In this document: positions 27,899 through 36,177 of the stretch, piece after piece
How the letters are laid out: every line of letters begins with the position of its first letter
Numbering within the stretch: position 1 is the stretch's first letter
Source of the DNA: VAZQ01 sp963758945
GTDB lineage: Bacteria; Pseudomonadota; Alphaproteobacteria; Rhizobiales; Xanthobacteraceae
DNA length: 64,000 nt
Reading direction: 5' to 3'
NCBI GenBank assembly: GCA_963758945.1
Contig: CAVWXY010000017.1
Location: 1-64,000, forward strand
The notes under the pieces: generated by a model
The model's input: the letters and a program-made list of their open reading frames with translations, nothing else
Databases searched by the model: none
Told to the model about the DNA's origin: nothing
Position numbers and translations under genes: made by a program

Positions 27899-29407
27899 AT
27901 GGCGTACCTGAAGTCCCGCCTCATCTGTCTCGCCTTCCTGATGCTCCTGGCGGCGGCCGGAACGCACCCGGTTGCAGCGCAGCAAAGCGACGCACGGGTG
28001 GCGCTGGTCATCGGCAACTCCACCTATCCCGACGCCGAAACGCCGCTGAAGAATCCGGTCAACGACGCCCGCGCCCTGGCGGATGAATTGCGGCGGCACG
28101 GATTCGAGGTCGATACCGGCGAGAATCTCACCAAGGAGGCGATGCGCGCGGCGCTCGAGCGCTTCTACGGCAAGATCAAGTCCGGCTCGGCGGCGCTGCT
28201 TTTTTTCAGCGGCTTCGGCATCCAGTCGGACCGGCAAACCTTCATGATCCCTGTGAATGCTCAGATTTGGACCGAGCCCGATGTGCGGCGCGACGGCTAC
28301 AGCCTCGATGCGGTGCTGGCCGAGATGAACAACAGAGGCGCCCGGGTCAAGATCGCGATCCTCGACGCCTCGCGGAGAAATCCTTTCGAGCGCCGTTTCC
28401 GCGCCGTCGCCGACGGTCTGGCCCCGGTCGGAGTGCCGAAGGGCACGGTCGTCATGTACGCCGCCGCCCCGGGCGCCGTGACCAGAGACGGGGACCGGCA
28501 AGCCTTCGTGGGCGAATTGATCAAGGAGATCCGCGGGCCGGGACGGATCGAAGAGGCCTTCAACCGCACGCTCATCGGCGTGTCGCGGGCGTCCCAGGGC
28601 GAGCAGGTCCCTTGGTTCTCCTCCTCCCTGGTGGAGGAGTTCTCGTTCATTGCCCCGGCAAACTCGGCGAAGCCCGCACCCACGCCAACTCCGAGCCAAT
28701 CGGAGAAGGCCGTGCCGTCGTCGCCGCCGCCCGATCGAGAGGCGGAGGTGCGCACGGCCTATCAATCCGCGGAGCGCATCGGGACCAAGAAGGCGTGGGA
28801 GGATTTTCTCGCCAAATACCCCTCCGGGAGCCAGTCCGACCGGGCGCGCGAGCAGCTCGCCAAGCTGACACCCGCGCCGCCGCCGCCCGCCGCCGCTCCG
28901 GTTTCTCGCATCGACGACCCCGCGATCAAGGAGCTCGACCGGAAGATCCGGCTCAATCCCAATGATGGCGCCGCCTACTACAAGCGTGGTCAGCTCTATG
29001 CGCAGCACGGGGAATTCGCGCGCGCGGTCGAGGATTTCGACGAGGTCGTCCGGCTCGATCCCAAGGACGCCGAGGCGCTCAACAACCGCTGTTGGGCGCG
29101 CGCCATGATCGGGGAGCTGCAGCCGGCGCTGAAGGATTGCGACAAGGCATTGGAGATACGCCCCCGTTACGCCGACGCTCTCGACAGCCGCGGCCTCGTC
29201 AATCTGAAGATGGGCCGGCCGAACAACGCCATCGCCGACTACGACGCGGCGCTGCGCATCGCGCCGAAACACGCCTCGTCGCTCTACGGGCGCGGCATCG
29301 CCAAGCTGCGTACCGGCAATAGCTCCGGCGGCAACGGCGACATCGCGGCGGCGAAGCTCATCCAGCCCGACATCGCGGACGAATTCGCGACCTACGGCAT
29401 ACGCTGA
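27899..29407 (+). CDS. Pseudo-caspase with C-terminal TPR repeats
   Basis: 502 residues. Signal peptide 1-28, then a caspase fold opening RVALVIGNSTYPDAETPLKN. The His position is Phe106 (FFSGFGIQS, codon TTC) and the Cys position is Ser158 (ILDASRRNPF, codon TCG), so both catalytic residues are gone while the surrounding loops are conserved. A Pro/Ser linker (about 255-285) leads to a short repeat (AYQSAERIGTKKAWEDFLAK, 293-312) and three or four TPRs from about residue 350 (AAYYKRGQLYAQHGEFARAV, EDFDEVVRLDPKDAEALNNR, AIADYDAALRIAPKHASSLY). It cannot be a protease; it may scaffold or inhibit the active caspase-like protein in the periplasm. It is 42 bases upstream of the cyclase gene, so probably co-transcribed. 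Confidence 0.88.
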   Translation: MAYLKSRLICLAFLMLLAAAGTHPVAAQQSDARVALVIGNSTYPDAETPLKNPVNDARALADELRRHGFEVDTGENLTKEAMRAALERFYGKIKSGSAALLFFSGFGIQSDRQTFMIPVNAQIWTEPDVRRDGYSLDAVLAEMNNRGARVKIAILDASRRNPFERRFRAVADGLAPVGVPKGTVVMYAAAPGAVTRDGDRQAFVGELIKEIRGPGRIEEAFNRTLIGVSRASQGEQVPWFSSSLVEEFSFIAPANSAKPAPTPTPSQSEKAVPSSPPPDREAEVRTAYQSAERIGTKKAWEDFLAKYPSGSQSDRAREQLAKLTPAPPPPAAAPVSRIDDPAIKELDRKIRLNPNDGAAYYKRGQLYAQHGEFARAVEDFDEVVRLDPKDAEALNNRCWARAMIGELQPALKDCDKALEIRPRYADALDSRGLVNLKMGRPNNAIADYDAALRIAPKHASSLYGRGIAKLRTGNSSGGNGDIAAAKLIQPDIADEFATYGIR

Positions 29408-29449
29408 CCGCCGCCGGGCGACGGCGTCGAGGAACCTGAGGCCGGCCTC

Positions 29450-31567
29450 GTGGATCTCGGCGACTGGAGCATCCGAAACTGGAGAACGCTCGTCGGCTTC
29501 ACCACGGCGGTGTTCGTGGTGGCGGGCGGGCTATCCGGTTACTTCAGCGGCTATAACAGCCGCTTTTCGGCGCTCGGCGGCCCGAACGCGCTCATTTACG
29601 ACCTGACGCTCAAGGCCGCGCAGCCGTTGCGCCGGCACGTCCCGGCCGTGCCGGTCGTGATGATCGCCATCGACGATGCCTCGCTTGCGAGCCCCGAGCT
29701 CGCGGCGCTTCCGCGCGCCTTGTTCCAACCCATTTGGGCCCGCCTCATCGACGGATTGCTCGCCGCCGGGGCGCGCCGGGTCGCCTTCGACGTAGTGTTC
29801 GCCTATGCCGGGGCGGACTTCAAGGTCGGGGCGTTCACCTTGCCGGGCTACGACCGCAGCCTGATCGATAGCCTCACCCGCGGCCGCGACCGGGTCGTGC
29901 TCGCGCGTTTTCCCAGCGTTGCGCCGGCGCCTCCATTCCTCGCGGCGGTGGGAGCGTCGCGGGTCGGCGTGCTCGACCTGCAGGTCGAGTCGGACGGGAG
30001 GGTGCGAAGCACGGCTCCCCTCGTCCGGCTGCCGGACGGGCGCATCGCGCTCGGCTTTGCCGCGCTCGGCGCCGGTTGGGGGGTTCGCCAAGCCTCTTCC
30101 ACCGAGCGCATCCTGATCACCCCCGCGGGCCCGCTGACGGAGACGCCCACCTACAGCCTCTCCACCGTGCTGGCCTGCCTCGCCTCGAAGGAGGGCGCCG
30201 AAGAGGTTCGCAAGGCCGTCGAGGGGCGGATCGTCGTCGTGGGGACCGGAGTGCTCGGCGAAGACGAGCACCGCGGTCCGGCGCGGTTTCTCGGCCGCTC
30301 CCGGCCCGCTCCGGCGAGCGATCGTTGTGCGCCGCAGCAGGGCCGGTTCGAACGCCCGCGCATCGAGCACGTCCCGGGCGCGCTGCTCCAGATCGCAGCC
30401 ATCCAGTCCGCCGCCAGCGAGCATCCCGTGACGCTCGCGCCTGCATGGCTGCGTCTGGCGTCGGGCGCCGCCCTGGCGCTGCTTTTCGCGATGATGGCGT
30501 TTCGCGACGAGAGCGCGCTGGCGCTCGGTGAACGCGGGGTGTCGCCGACCTCGGTCATCCTGGTGCAGCTCGCCCGCTCGGTGGCCTTCGGCCTCGTGGG
30601 GCCGGCGCTTGTCGGCTGCGCGTTCAGCGCGGCCGCGCTGGCATTCGCCGATCTTTGGCTCCCGATGGGATATCCGATCCTCGTCACCGTTTCCGGATTC
30701 GGCACCATTCTCGGCGTCCGCTCGATCCGCCACCGCGCCTTGTTCAGGAGGCTGTTCCGCACCGCGGGCCGCTATCTGCCACCGGAGCGGTTGGTGACGC
30801 TCGCCCGCAGCGGGTTCGCCGATCCGCGCGACGGTCAGGAACGGGAGGTCTCTATTCTGCTGGCGGACCTCAAGGGGTTTACCGCCTTCTCGAACAGACC
30901 CGATCTCAGCGCGTCGGAAATCGTGCGGGTGGCCAACCGCTACTTCACCTTGATGCAGTCGGCCATCGACCGCCACGAGGGCTGCAGCGACAAGTTTCTC
31001 GGTGATGCGGTGCTGGCGTTCTGGAACGGGCTTTCCGACGAGCCGGAGCACGCCATCAAGGCGCTCGCGGCCGCGCAGGACATCATCGAGGCGGTGAGTG
31101 CCGCCGAGGGATCGGACAACAGCCGGCTTACCGCGCGCGCCGTGGTGTGCTCCGGCAAGGTCTATGTCGGCGATCTCGGGGCGCAGCAGCGCAGCAACTT
31201 CACGATCATGGGCCCGGCCGTCAACGAGACGTTCCGTCTCGAAAAGGTGCCGGACGACTACGGGCTTCCGCTGCTGGTCGCGGCGTCCACGGCCGAGATG
31301 ATCATGCGGTCGCCGGCGGCGAGCGTGCTGGGGAGCAACGTCCTTCTGCGGATCGACGATATCGATCTCAAGGGCTTCGGCGGCGCGCGCTCGATCTATG
31401 CCCTGGTGCCGCGCGACGATCCCGGACTCGCCGCCTTCGCGGCCGGGCGCAAGGCACTCGACGCAGGCATGCTCCGCGAAGGCCTCGCGCATCTCGATGC
31501 CGTCCGGCAGGGCTTGCTGCAGCAGGCGGCGAAGGTCGTGTCCGCCCGCCACCACCCCCCCGCATGA
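29450..31567 (+). CDS. CHASE2-domain class III nucleotide cyclase
   Basis: 705 residues from GTG 29450. One N-terminal membrane helix (LVGFTTAVFVVAGGLSGYFS) and an extracytoplasmic CHASE2 sensor (VPVVMIAIDDASLASPELAA to GRIVVVGTGVLGEDEHRG, about 65-285) are followed by three membrane helices (about 330-430) and a cytoplasmic cyclase domain. Metal-binding Asp473 (SILLADLKGFTAFS) and Asp519 (KFLGDAVLAFW) are present, as are the Lys before GD and Asn/Arg of GPAVNETFRLE, so catalysis (ATP to cAMP most likely) is expected. It senses envelope signals through CHASE2. Its product would be the ligand for a CRP/Clr-type regulator, and CRP-type sites flank this locus. Gap of 42 bases from the pseudo-caspase gene. 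Confidence 0.92.
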   Translation: MDLGDWSIRNWRTLVGFTTAVFVVAGGLSGYFSGYNSRFSALGGPNALIYDLTLKAAQPLRRHVPAVPVVMIAIDDASLASPELAALPRALFQPIWARLIDGLLAAGARRVAFDVVFAYAGADFKVGAFTLPGYDRSLIDSLTRGRDRVVLARFPSVAPAPPFLAAVGASRVGVLDLQVESDGRVRSTAPLVRLPDGRIALGFAALGAGWGVRQASSTERILITPAGPLTETPTYSLSTVLACLASKEGAEEVRKAVEGRIVVVGTGVLGEDEHRGPARFLGRSRPAPASDRCAPQQGRFERPRIEHVPGALLQIAAIQSAASEHPVTLAPAWLRLASGAALALLFAMMAFRDESALALGERGVSPTSVILVQLARSVAFGLVGPALVGCAFSAAALAFADLWLPMGYPILVTVSGFGTILGVRSIRHRALFRRLFRTAGRYLPPERLVTLARSGFADPRDGQEREVSILLADLKGFTAFSNRPDLSASEIVRVANRYFTLMQSAIDRHEGCSDKFLGDAVLAFWNGLSDEPEHAIKALAAAQDIIEAVSAAEGSDNSRLTARAVVCSGKVYVGDLGAQQRSNFTIMGPAVNETFRLEKVPDDYGLPLLVAASTAEMIMRSPAASVLGSNVLLRIDDIDLKGFGGARSIYALVPRDDPGLAAFAAGRKALDAGMLREGLAHLDAVRQGLLQQAAKVVSARHHPPA

Positions 31568-31609
31568 CGGCCCCTGGGCGCCGAACGCCTGCTGCACCCG
31601 CACAATCGG

Positions 31610-31627
31610 TGTGACGGCGGCGCCACA
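31610..31627 (+). promoter_or_regulatory. Imperfect CRP-type dyad
   Basis: TGTGACGGCGGCGCCACA shares its first eleven bases with the perfect site at 27343 (TGTGACGGCGG) but ends CCACA with wider spacing. It lies about 113-130 bases upstream of the beta-barrel gene start (31740), a distance similar to the other two sites. Binding is less certain. Confidence 0.4.
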
Positions 31628-31739
31628 CTTGCTCAAGAACGCGCCAAGTCCACCGACTCCGCACCGGTCGTAAATTGATTGGGTGGTCAGTTGAGGCTAT
31701 GGTGTATGCGGGGAATTAATCATGCACGGGGGGCGTGTC

Positions 31740-32741
31740 GTGAAATCATTGATTTCTTGTCTAGGCGTGCTGTGTGCAGTCGCGATCCTCGAACCGGCGG
31801 GCGCGGCCGAGCTTCCGGCCAAGCCGAGGCCGCAACGGGCGGCACCGGAGCGCGCGGCGCCGCAGCCGCAACGGGCGGCCAGCAACTGGTCGGGCGGGCA
31901 GGTCGGCGGCTCCAACGGCGTCAGCTCGGTGAACAACAGCTTCGTCGATCCGGGCGCCTTCGTCTGCCCCACCGGCAGCACCTTCGGCAGCAGCTGCTTC
32001 GAGACCCCGTTCCAGTTCAGCGGGCACAAGGCCTCCTATACCATCGGCCCATTCGTCGGCTACCGCCTGCAGTTCGGCGGTTGGGTGGTCGGCCTTGAAG
32101 GCGATTGGTCCTGGAAGAACAGCGAGAGCTCGTTGAGCCAAAGTTCGTCCACGGCGATTGCTGGTACCACCGTCATTAGCAGCTCCGACAGCTTCGGTTT
32201 CACAACCTTGTCCACGGTCCCCAATAATTATTTACGGACCAACTCGTTCGCGGGCTCCGTCAAGCAGAAGTCGGATTCCTCGATCCGCGCCCGCGTGGGC
32301 TGGTTGGTTACGCCCTGGAGCCTGTTCTACGTAACGGGTGGCGTCGCGTTCGCAGAAATCAGCGGCTCGTTTGCGTACTCCGGGAGCCTGTTCTCCTGCG
32401 GCTCCTCCTCTGCGTCCTCGTTTTCCTCCTGCGCGGGCTCGTCCTCGTCCCCCCTGTTGCCGACCGCGACGGCGACGACCGCGGTGACCTGGAACGACAC
32501 CCGGGTCGGCAGCACGGTCGGCGCCGGTTGGGAATCCGAGCTCTTTCCCGGCTGGAAGTGGAGGGCCGAGTACCGCTGGACGGACTTCGGCGATTACACC
32601 AAAACCTTCGGGATCACCACCAGCTGCGCCGGTTCGAGCTCGCCTGCCTCGAGCTGCACGGCTTCGCCGTCGAGCAGCGTGAGCATCAATCTGAAGGAAT
32701 CGTTCCACACGTTCCGCGTCGGTCTGGCGTTCGACCTCTGA
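31740..32741 (+). CDS. Omp25/RopB-like outer-membrane beta-barrel protein
   Basis: 333 residues from GTG 31740, preceded by GGGGGG at proper spacing (an ATG at 31722 is an alternative). Signal peptide MKSLISCLGVLCAVAILEPA, then a Pro/Arg-rich stretch, then alternating amphipathic strands: YTIGPFVGYRLQFGGWVVGL, SIRARVGWLVTPWSLFYVTG, GWKWRAEYRWTDFGDYTKTF and a terminal strand FHTFRVGLAFDL ending in Leu. This is the typical 8-strand surface-antigen family of Rhizobiales. Two Ser/Cys-rich low-complexity inserts (LFSCGSSSASSFSSC and TTSCAGSSSPASSC) likely form extracellular loops, possibly disulfide-bonded. It follows the cyclase gene by 172 bases and has its own possible CRP-type site. Confidence 0.85.
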   Translation: MKSLISCLGVLCAVAILEPAGAAELPAKPRPQRAAPERAAPQPQRAASNWSGGQVGGSNGVSSVNNSFVDPGAFVCPTGSTFGSSCFETPFQFSGHKASYTIGPFVGYRLQFGGWVVGLEGDWSWKNSESSLSQSSSTAIAGTTVISSSDSFGFTTLSTVPNNYLRTNSFAGSVKQKSDSSIRARVGWLVTPWSLFYVTGGVAFAEISGSFAYSGSLFSCGSSSASSFSSCAGSSSSPLLPTATATTAVTWNDTRVGSTVGAGWESELFPGWKWRAEYRWTDFGDYTKTFGITTSCAGSSSPASSCTASPSSSVSINLKESFHTFRVGLAFDL

Positions 32742-32766
32742 CCACGGACGGAACTGCGCTCATGCG

Positions 32767-32803
32767 GTCGGCGATGATGGGGGCACCCCCCGTCATCGCC
32801 GAC
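32767..32803. terminator. Bidirectional hairpin between converging genes
   Basis: An inverted repeat with a 17-base left arm and an 18-base right arm: GTCGGCGATGATGGGGG and CCCCCCGTCATCGCCGAC around a two-base CA loop, with one G-T type mismatch. The stop codon of the TPR-CHAT gene (32793-32795) lies inside one arm. It separates the beta-barrel gene from the convergent CHAT gene. There is no clear T-run, so it may act with a termination factor. Confidence 0.6.
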
Positions 32804-35800
32804 TGCCTTCACCGACCACCGCGAACGGACCCCAGACCGCGGGATAGGCGTTCTCGAACGACGATTTATCGTCGAGCAAGCTCAGCATGGCGCGCCGCAT
32901 GGCTTCGGCGCGCCCGAGCGTCGGATCGGCCGACAGGGTGGCAAAGGCCGATGTCGTCAGCCGCGTCGCCGCGTCCGACGCGACCGCCCAATGCGAGACC
33001 AGTAGCGCACGGGCGCCGGCATAGAAGAACGCGCGCGCCAGGCCCGAGAGCGCTTCCGCCCCGGGCTTGTCGCCGGCGATCGTGTTGCAGGCGGAGAGCA
33101 CGACCCAGTCGGCATTGAGCTTGAGCTGCGCCACCTCGCTGGCTTTGAGCAGGCCGTCGTCGTCGTCGGTCGGCTTGGCTGGCACCGAGAGCGCGAGCGA
33201 AGGCTCCGCCACGCCCTTGACGTCGCCGGCCACCAGCCCGTGGGTGGCGAAGTAGACGATGCGGTAATTGGCCAGCGGCGCGTGCTTGACCGCCGTCACG
33301 GTGGCCTCGCGACCGAGGTGGATGTCGGTCGCGGGCACGCCCAGCGCCCGCCCGATCGCCTTGAGCTCATCGGCGGTGTCGGGGAGCGGGGGCAGCGCCT
33401 GCATCAGCATGTTGCGGTCGAGACCGGCGCCGCGCCAGTAATCGCTGTATGCCCGCGGTTTGCCCCTCGACTGCGCGCTCCGGCGCTCGCCCCCCGGCGC
33501 GGGACGCGGATCGAACACCGGATCGCCGAAACCGATCATCGGCTTCCCGCCCTCTTTTGTCGCCGCCGGCGACCGCAACGCCTGCAGGCTCGACACCGAG
33601 GGCAGAACGCTGACGGCTTGCCGCTTGATCAACCAGGCGGCGTCGCGGTAGCGCGCGGCGTCCTCCGCCGACGGGCGACTGCCGCCCGGCGCGGCCGCGG
33701 CCGCCGGCTTCTCCGTCACCAGCAGATGGAACGGCAACGCCGTCAGCGCGCCCGAGGGGACCACCAGCAGATGGCCCTTGTTCCTGATGAGCGGATCGAG
33801 CGGACCGAGCAGCAGGGTATAGAGCTCGTGCGCAAGGTCGAGATCGAACAGCTGCATGTTGTCGAGATCGAGCCCGCGCCGGAACGCGAGCACCTTGGCG
33901 GCGATCGCGTCCCTGCCGGCGGGGATCGTGCGCCAATCGAAGCCGTCGCCGGTCACGACGAAGACATAGCTCTCGGCCTCCCCGGTCAGGAGAAAAACCA
34001 GCGCCTCGTAGCTCGCGAGCAGTTTCTGGACCTCCCCGACCTTCGACGGCCGCGGATTCGCCAACGCGGCGTAGTCGGGGAATTCCTTCTCCAATCGCGC
34101 CTTGGTGACGGTGAGCTTGCGCTCGGTATCGTCGATCTGTCCGCGGATCTTGTCGTTCTGCGCCGCGGTCGACTGCGCCGCCGGTTTGGACAATGCTTCG
34201 ACCAGCGCCTTCTCGCGGTCCTGCAGATAAGCGGAGAGGTCCTGGTCCTGGCGCACGAGCGCGGCCAGCGCATCGCTGCCGGCGGCGAACCGCGGGCTCA
34301 GTTGCTGGACCGCGGCCGCGGCCGCCGACTGGTCGGCCCATTGTGCGATTTCGAACGCCTCGCGCGCCAGCGCGGGCGTTGGCTCGACGCCCGCGCGTGC
34401 GGCGGCCGCGAGGCTCGCCACGTGGTTCACGAAGTAGCTCGCGCGCTGCTCGATCAATCCGCCCGCCTCGCGCGCCTGCCGTCCGGCCGCTTCGCCGAGC
34501 GTGGCATGCGCGAGCACGGCCGCGGTCGCCCTGCGCGAATAGGCGAGCGCGTCGGCGGGCTTGCCTTGCGCGAGGCTCGAAAGCGCGAGGTGGTTGAGGA
34601 CTCGCGCCGCCTGCGGATGGTTGCGCCCGAGTGTTTTCTCGTTGATCTCGAGCGCCCGCTTGTAGGCCCGGTCGGCCTCGTCGTAGCGGCGCTGGTGCTC
34701 GTAGAGCTGACCCTGATTGATCAGCACGACGGCGAGGAAGCGGTGATCCGGGCCGAACGCTTTCGTGGCGATGTCGAGCGCGCGCTTGAACTGGGCGTCG
34801 GCATCGGCGTAGCGACCCTGCGCGTCATAGGCGGCGCCGAGCTTGCGAATCACCTTGGCGGTGTCGGGGTGGTTCGGGCCGAGAGCCTTCGTCACGATGG
34901 CGAGCGCGCGTTTGGAAAAGGTCTCCACGTCCTCGGCGCGGCCCTGAGCTTCGTAGATCGCTGCAAGGTTGTTGAGCACGGTGGCGACATCGGAGTGATT
35001 GGGGCCGAACGCCGCCTCCCGGATGCCCAGCGCGCGTTTGTAGAGCGCCTCCGCCTCGTCGAAGCGCTCCTCATCGGCGTAGACGCCGGCCAGGTTGAGC
35101 AGCGAGGTGGCAAGGTAGGGATGCTTGGGGCCCAGCGCCTTCTCCCAAATCTCGATGGAGCGCTGGAACAGCTTGTCGGCCTCGGCGTAGCGGCCGAGCC
35201 GCTCGTACAAGTGAGCGAGATTGTTCAGGCTCGCGGCCACGTCGGGATGGTTCGGGCCGAGCGCCTTCTCGCGGATGGCAAGCGCCCGCCGGCCCGCCTC
35301 CTCCACCTCGGCGAAGCGGCTTTGATCCTCGTAGACCTTGGTGAGGTTGTTGAGAATCAGGGCGACCAGGAGACTGTTCGGGCCGGCGGTCTTCTCCGCC
35401 GTGTCGAGCGCGCGCTTGTATTGCGCCTCGGCTTCCTCGTAGCGCGCCTGGCTCTTGTAGACGTCGCCGAGATTGCTCATGAGCGTGGCGACGGCCGTGT
35501 TGCCGGTGCCCTGCGCCTTGGTCGTGATGTCGAGCGCGCGCTTGTACAGTTTCTCGGCCTCGCCGGGATTGGCCTGCAGCAAATACACCGTGGCGAGGTT
35601 GGCGAGGGGCTGGGCCAGGCGAAGATCGCCCGCCGGGAGATTCTTTTGCAGCGTGCCGAGCACCTGCTTGAACATTCCGGCGGCCTCGCCGTAGCGGCCC
35701 AGCGCCTGGTGGGCGCGTGCCAGATCGTTCAGCGCCGAGACATAGGCGAAGTTGTTGGTGCCGGCACGTTTGGCAGCAGCCTCGGCCTTCTGGGCTTCCG

Positions 35801-35963
35801 CGAGCGCGGCGGAATAGTTGCCGGCCGCATAGAGATCCTGGAAGCGCTTCTGCGCGGCCGCAGCGTCGATCTGCTGCGCGGCCGGCTGTAACAACACCGC
35901 GTCCGCCGCCATAAAAACCAGGACAACGACAGCGGCCAGGCCGCTCCGCCACGTCGATCTCAT
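32793..35963 (-). CDS. TPR-CHAT caspase-fold protease
   Basis: 1056 residues from ATG 35963, chosen because GGAG lies 8 bases upstream; further ATGs at 35987 and 35999 lack one. An N-terminal hydrophobic segment (LAAVVVLVFMAADAVLL) suggests export or anchoring. Residues about 95-500 are roughly ten 42-residue kinesin-light-chain-type TPRs (ALGPNHPDVAASLNNLAHLY, ERLGRYAEADKLFQRSIEIW). Residues about 500-700 form a helical, coiled-coil-like spacer. The C-terminal CHAT domain has catalytic His908 (VYFATHGLVAG) and Cys959 (VLSACNTIAG), followed by GLARAFFYAGARALLVSHWA. CHAT enzymes are separase/caspase-clan proteases, often released by a TPR-bound trigger. Convergent with the beta-barrel gene; a perfect CRP-type site lies about 160 bases upstream. 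Confidence 0.92.
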   Translation of the reverse strand: MRSTWRSGLAAVVVLVFMAADAVLLQPAAQQIDAAAAQKRFQDLYAAGNYSAALAEAQKAEAAAKRAGTNNFAYVSALNDLARAHQALGRYGEAAGMFKQVLGTLQKNLPAGDLRLAQPLANLATVYLLQANPGEAEKLYKRALDITTKAQGTGNTAVATLMSNLGDVYKSQARYEEAEAQYKRALDTAEKTAGPNSLLVALILNNLTKVYEDQSRFAEVEEAGRRALAIREKALGPNHPDVAASLNNLAHLYERLGRYAEADKLFQRSIEIWEKALGPKHPYLATSLLNLAGVYADEERFDEAEALYKRALGIREAAFGPNHSDVATVLNNLAAIYEAQGRAEDVETFSKRALAIVTKALGPNHPDTAKVIRKLGAAYDAQGRYADADAQFKRALDIATKAFGPDHRFLAVVLINQGQLYEHQRRYDEADRAYKRALEINEKTLGRNHPQAARVLNHLALSSLAQGKPADALAYSRRATAAVLAHATLGEAAGRQAREAGGLIEQRASYFVNHVASLAAAARAGVEPTPALAREAFEIAQWADQSAAAAAVQQLSPRFAAGSDALAALVRQDQDLSAYLQDREKALVEALSKPAAQSTAAQNDKIRGQIDDTERKLTVTKARLEKEFPDYAALANPRPSKVGEVQKLLASYEALVFLLTGEAESYVFVVTGDGFDWRTIPAGRDAIAAKVLAFRRGLDLDNMQLFDLDLAHELYTLLLGPLDPLIRNKGHLLVVPSGALTALPFHLLVTEKPAAAAAPGGSRPSAEDAARYRDAAWLIKRQAVSVLPSVSSLQALRSPAATKEGGKPMIGFGDPVFDPRPAPGGERRSAQSRGKPRAYSDYWRGAGLDRNMLMQALPPLPDTADELKAIGRALGVPATDIHLGREATVTAVKHAPLANYRIVYFATHGLVAGDVKGVAEPSLALSVPAKPTDDDDGLLKASEVAQLKLNADWVVLSACNTIAGDKPGAEALSGLARAFFYAGARALLVSHWAVASDAATRLTTSAFATLSADPTLGRAEAMRRAMLSLLDDKSSFENAYPAVWGPFAVVGEGSRR

Positions 35964-36114
35964 GACCCGCTCCAACGATACGCGCATCGCCCACGGCATC
36001 TCGGTCGTCCAAGCATGATAATACTCACCTTCGGGATGGCGCGATGGTCCCGCGGCCCGCCCGGAACTCCGCCGGGATCGCGGCGCATCTTGCACAGCAC
36101 CCACGGCGAACGAA

Positions 36115-36130
36115 TGTGATTTGGGTCACA
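36115..36130 (-). promoter_or_regulatory. Perfect TGTGA-N6-TCACA (CRP-type) operator
   Basis: TGTGATTTGGGTCACA matches the CRP/Clr consensus at all ten fixed positions. It lies about 160 bases upstream of the TPR-CHAT start codon and 48 bases beyond the stop of the MBL-fold gene, so the CHAT gene is the natural target. Together with 27343-27358 these are the only two exact matches noticed in the window, both in this locus. Confidence 0.6.
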
Positions 36131-36177
36131 TGGCAGAGGGGGGCGCCTTTGCCCACCCGCGCGCCTGCGTCACACGG

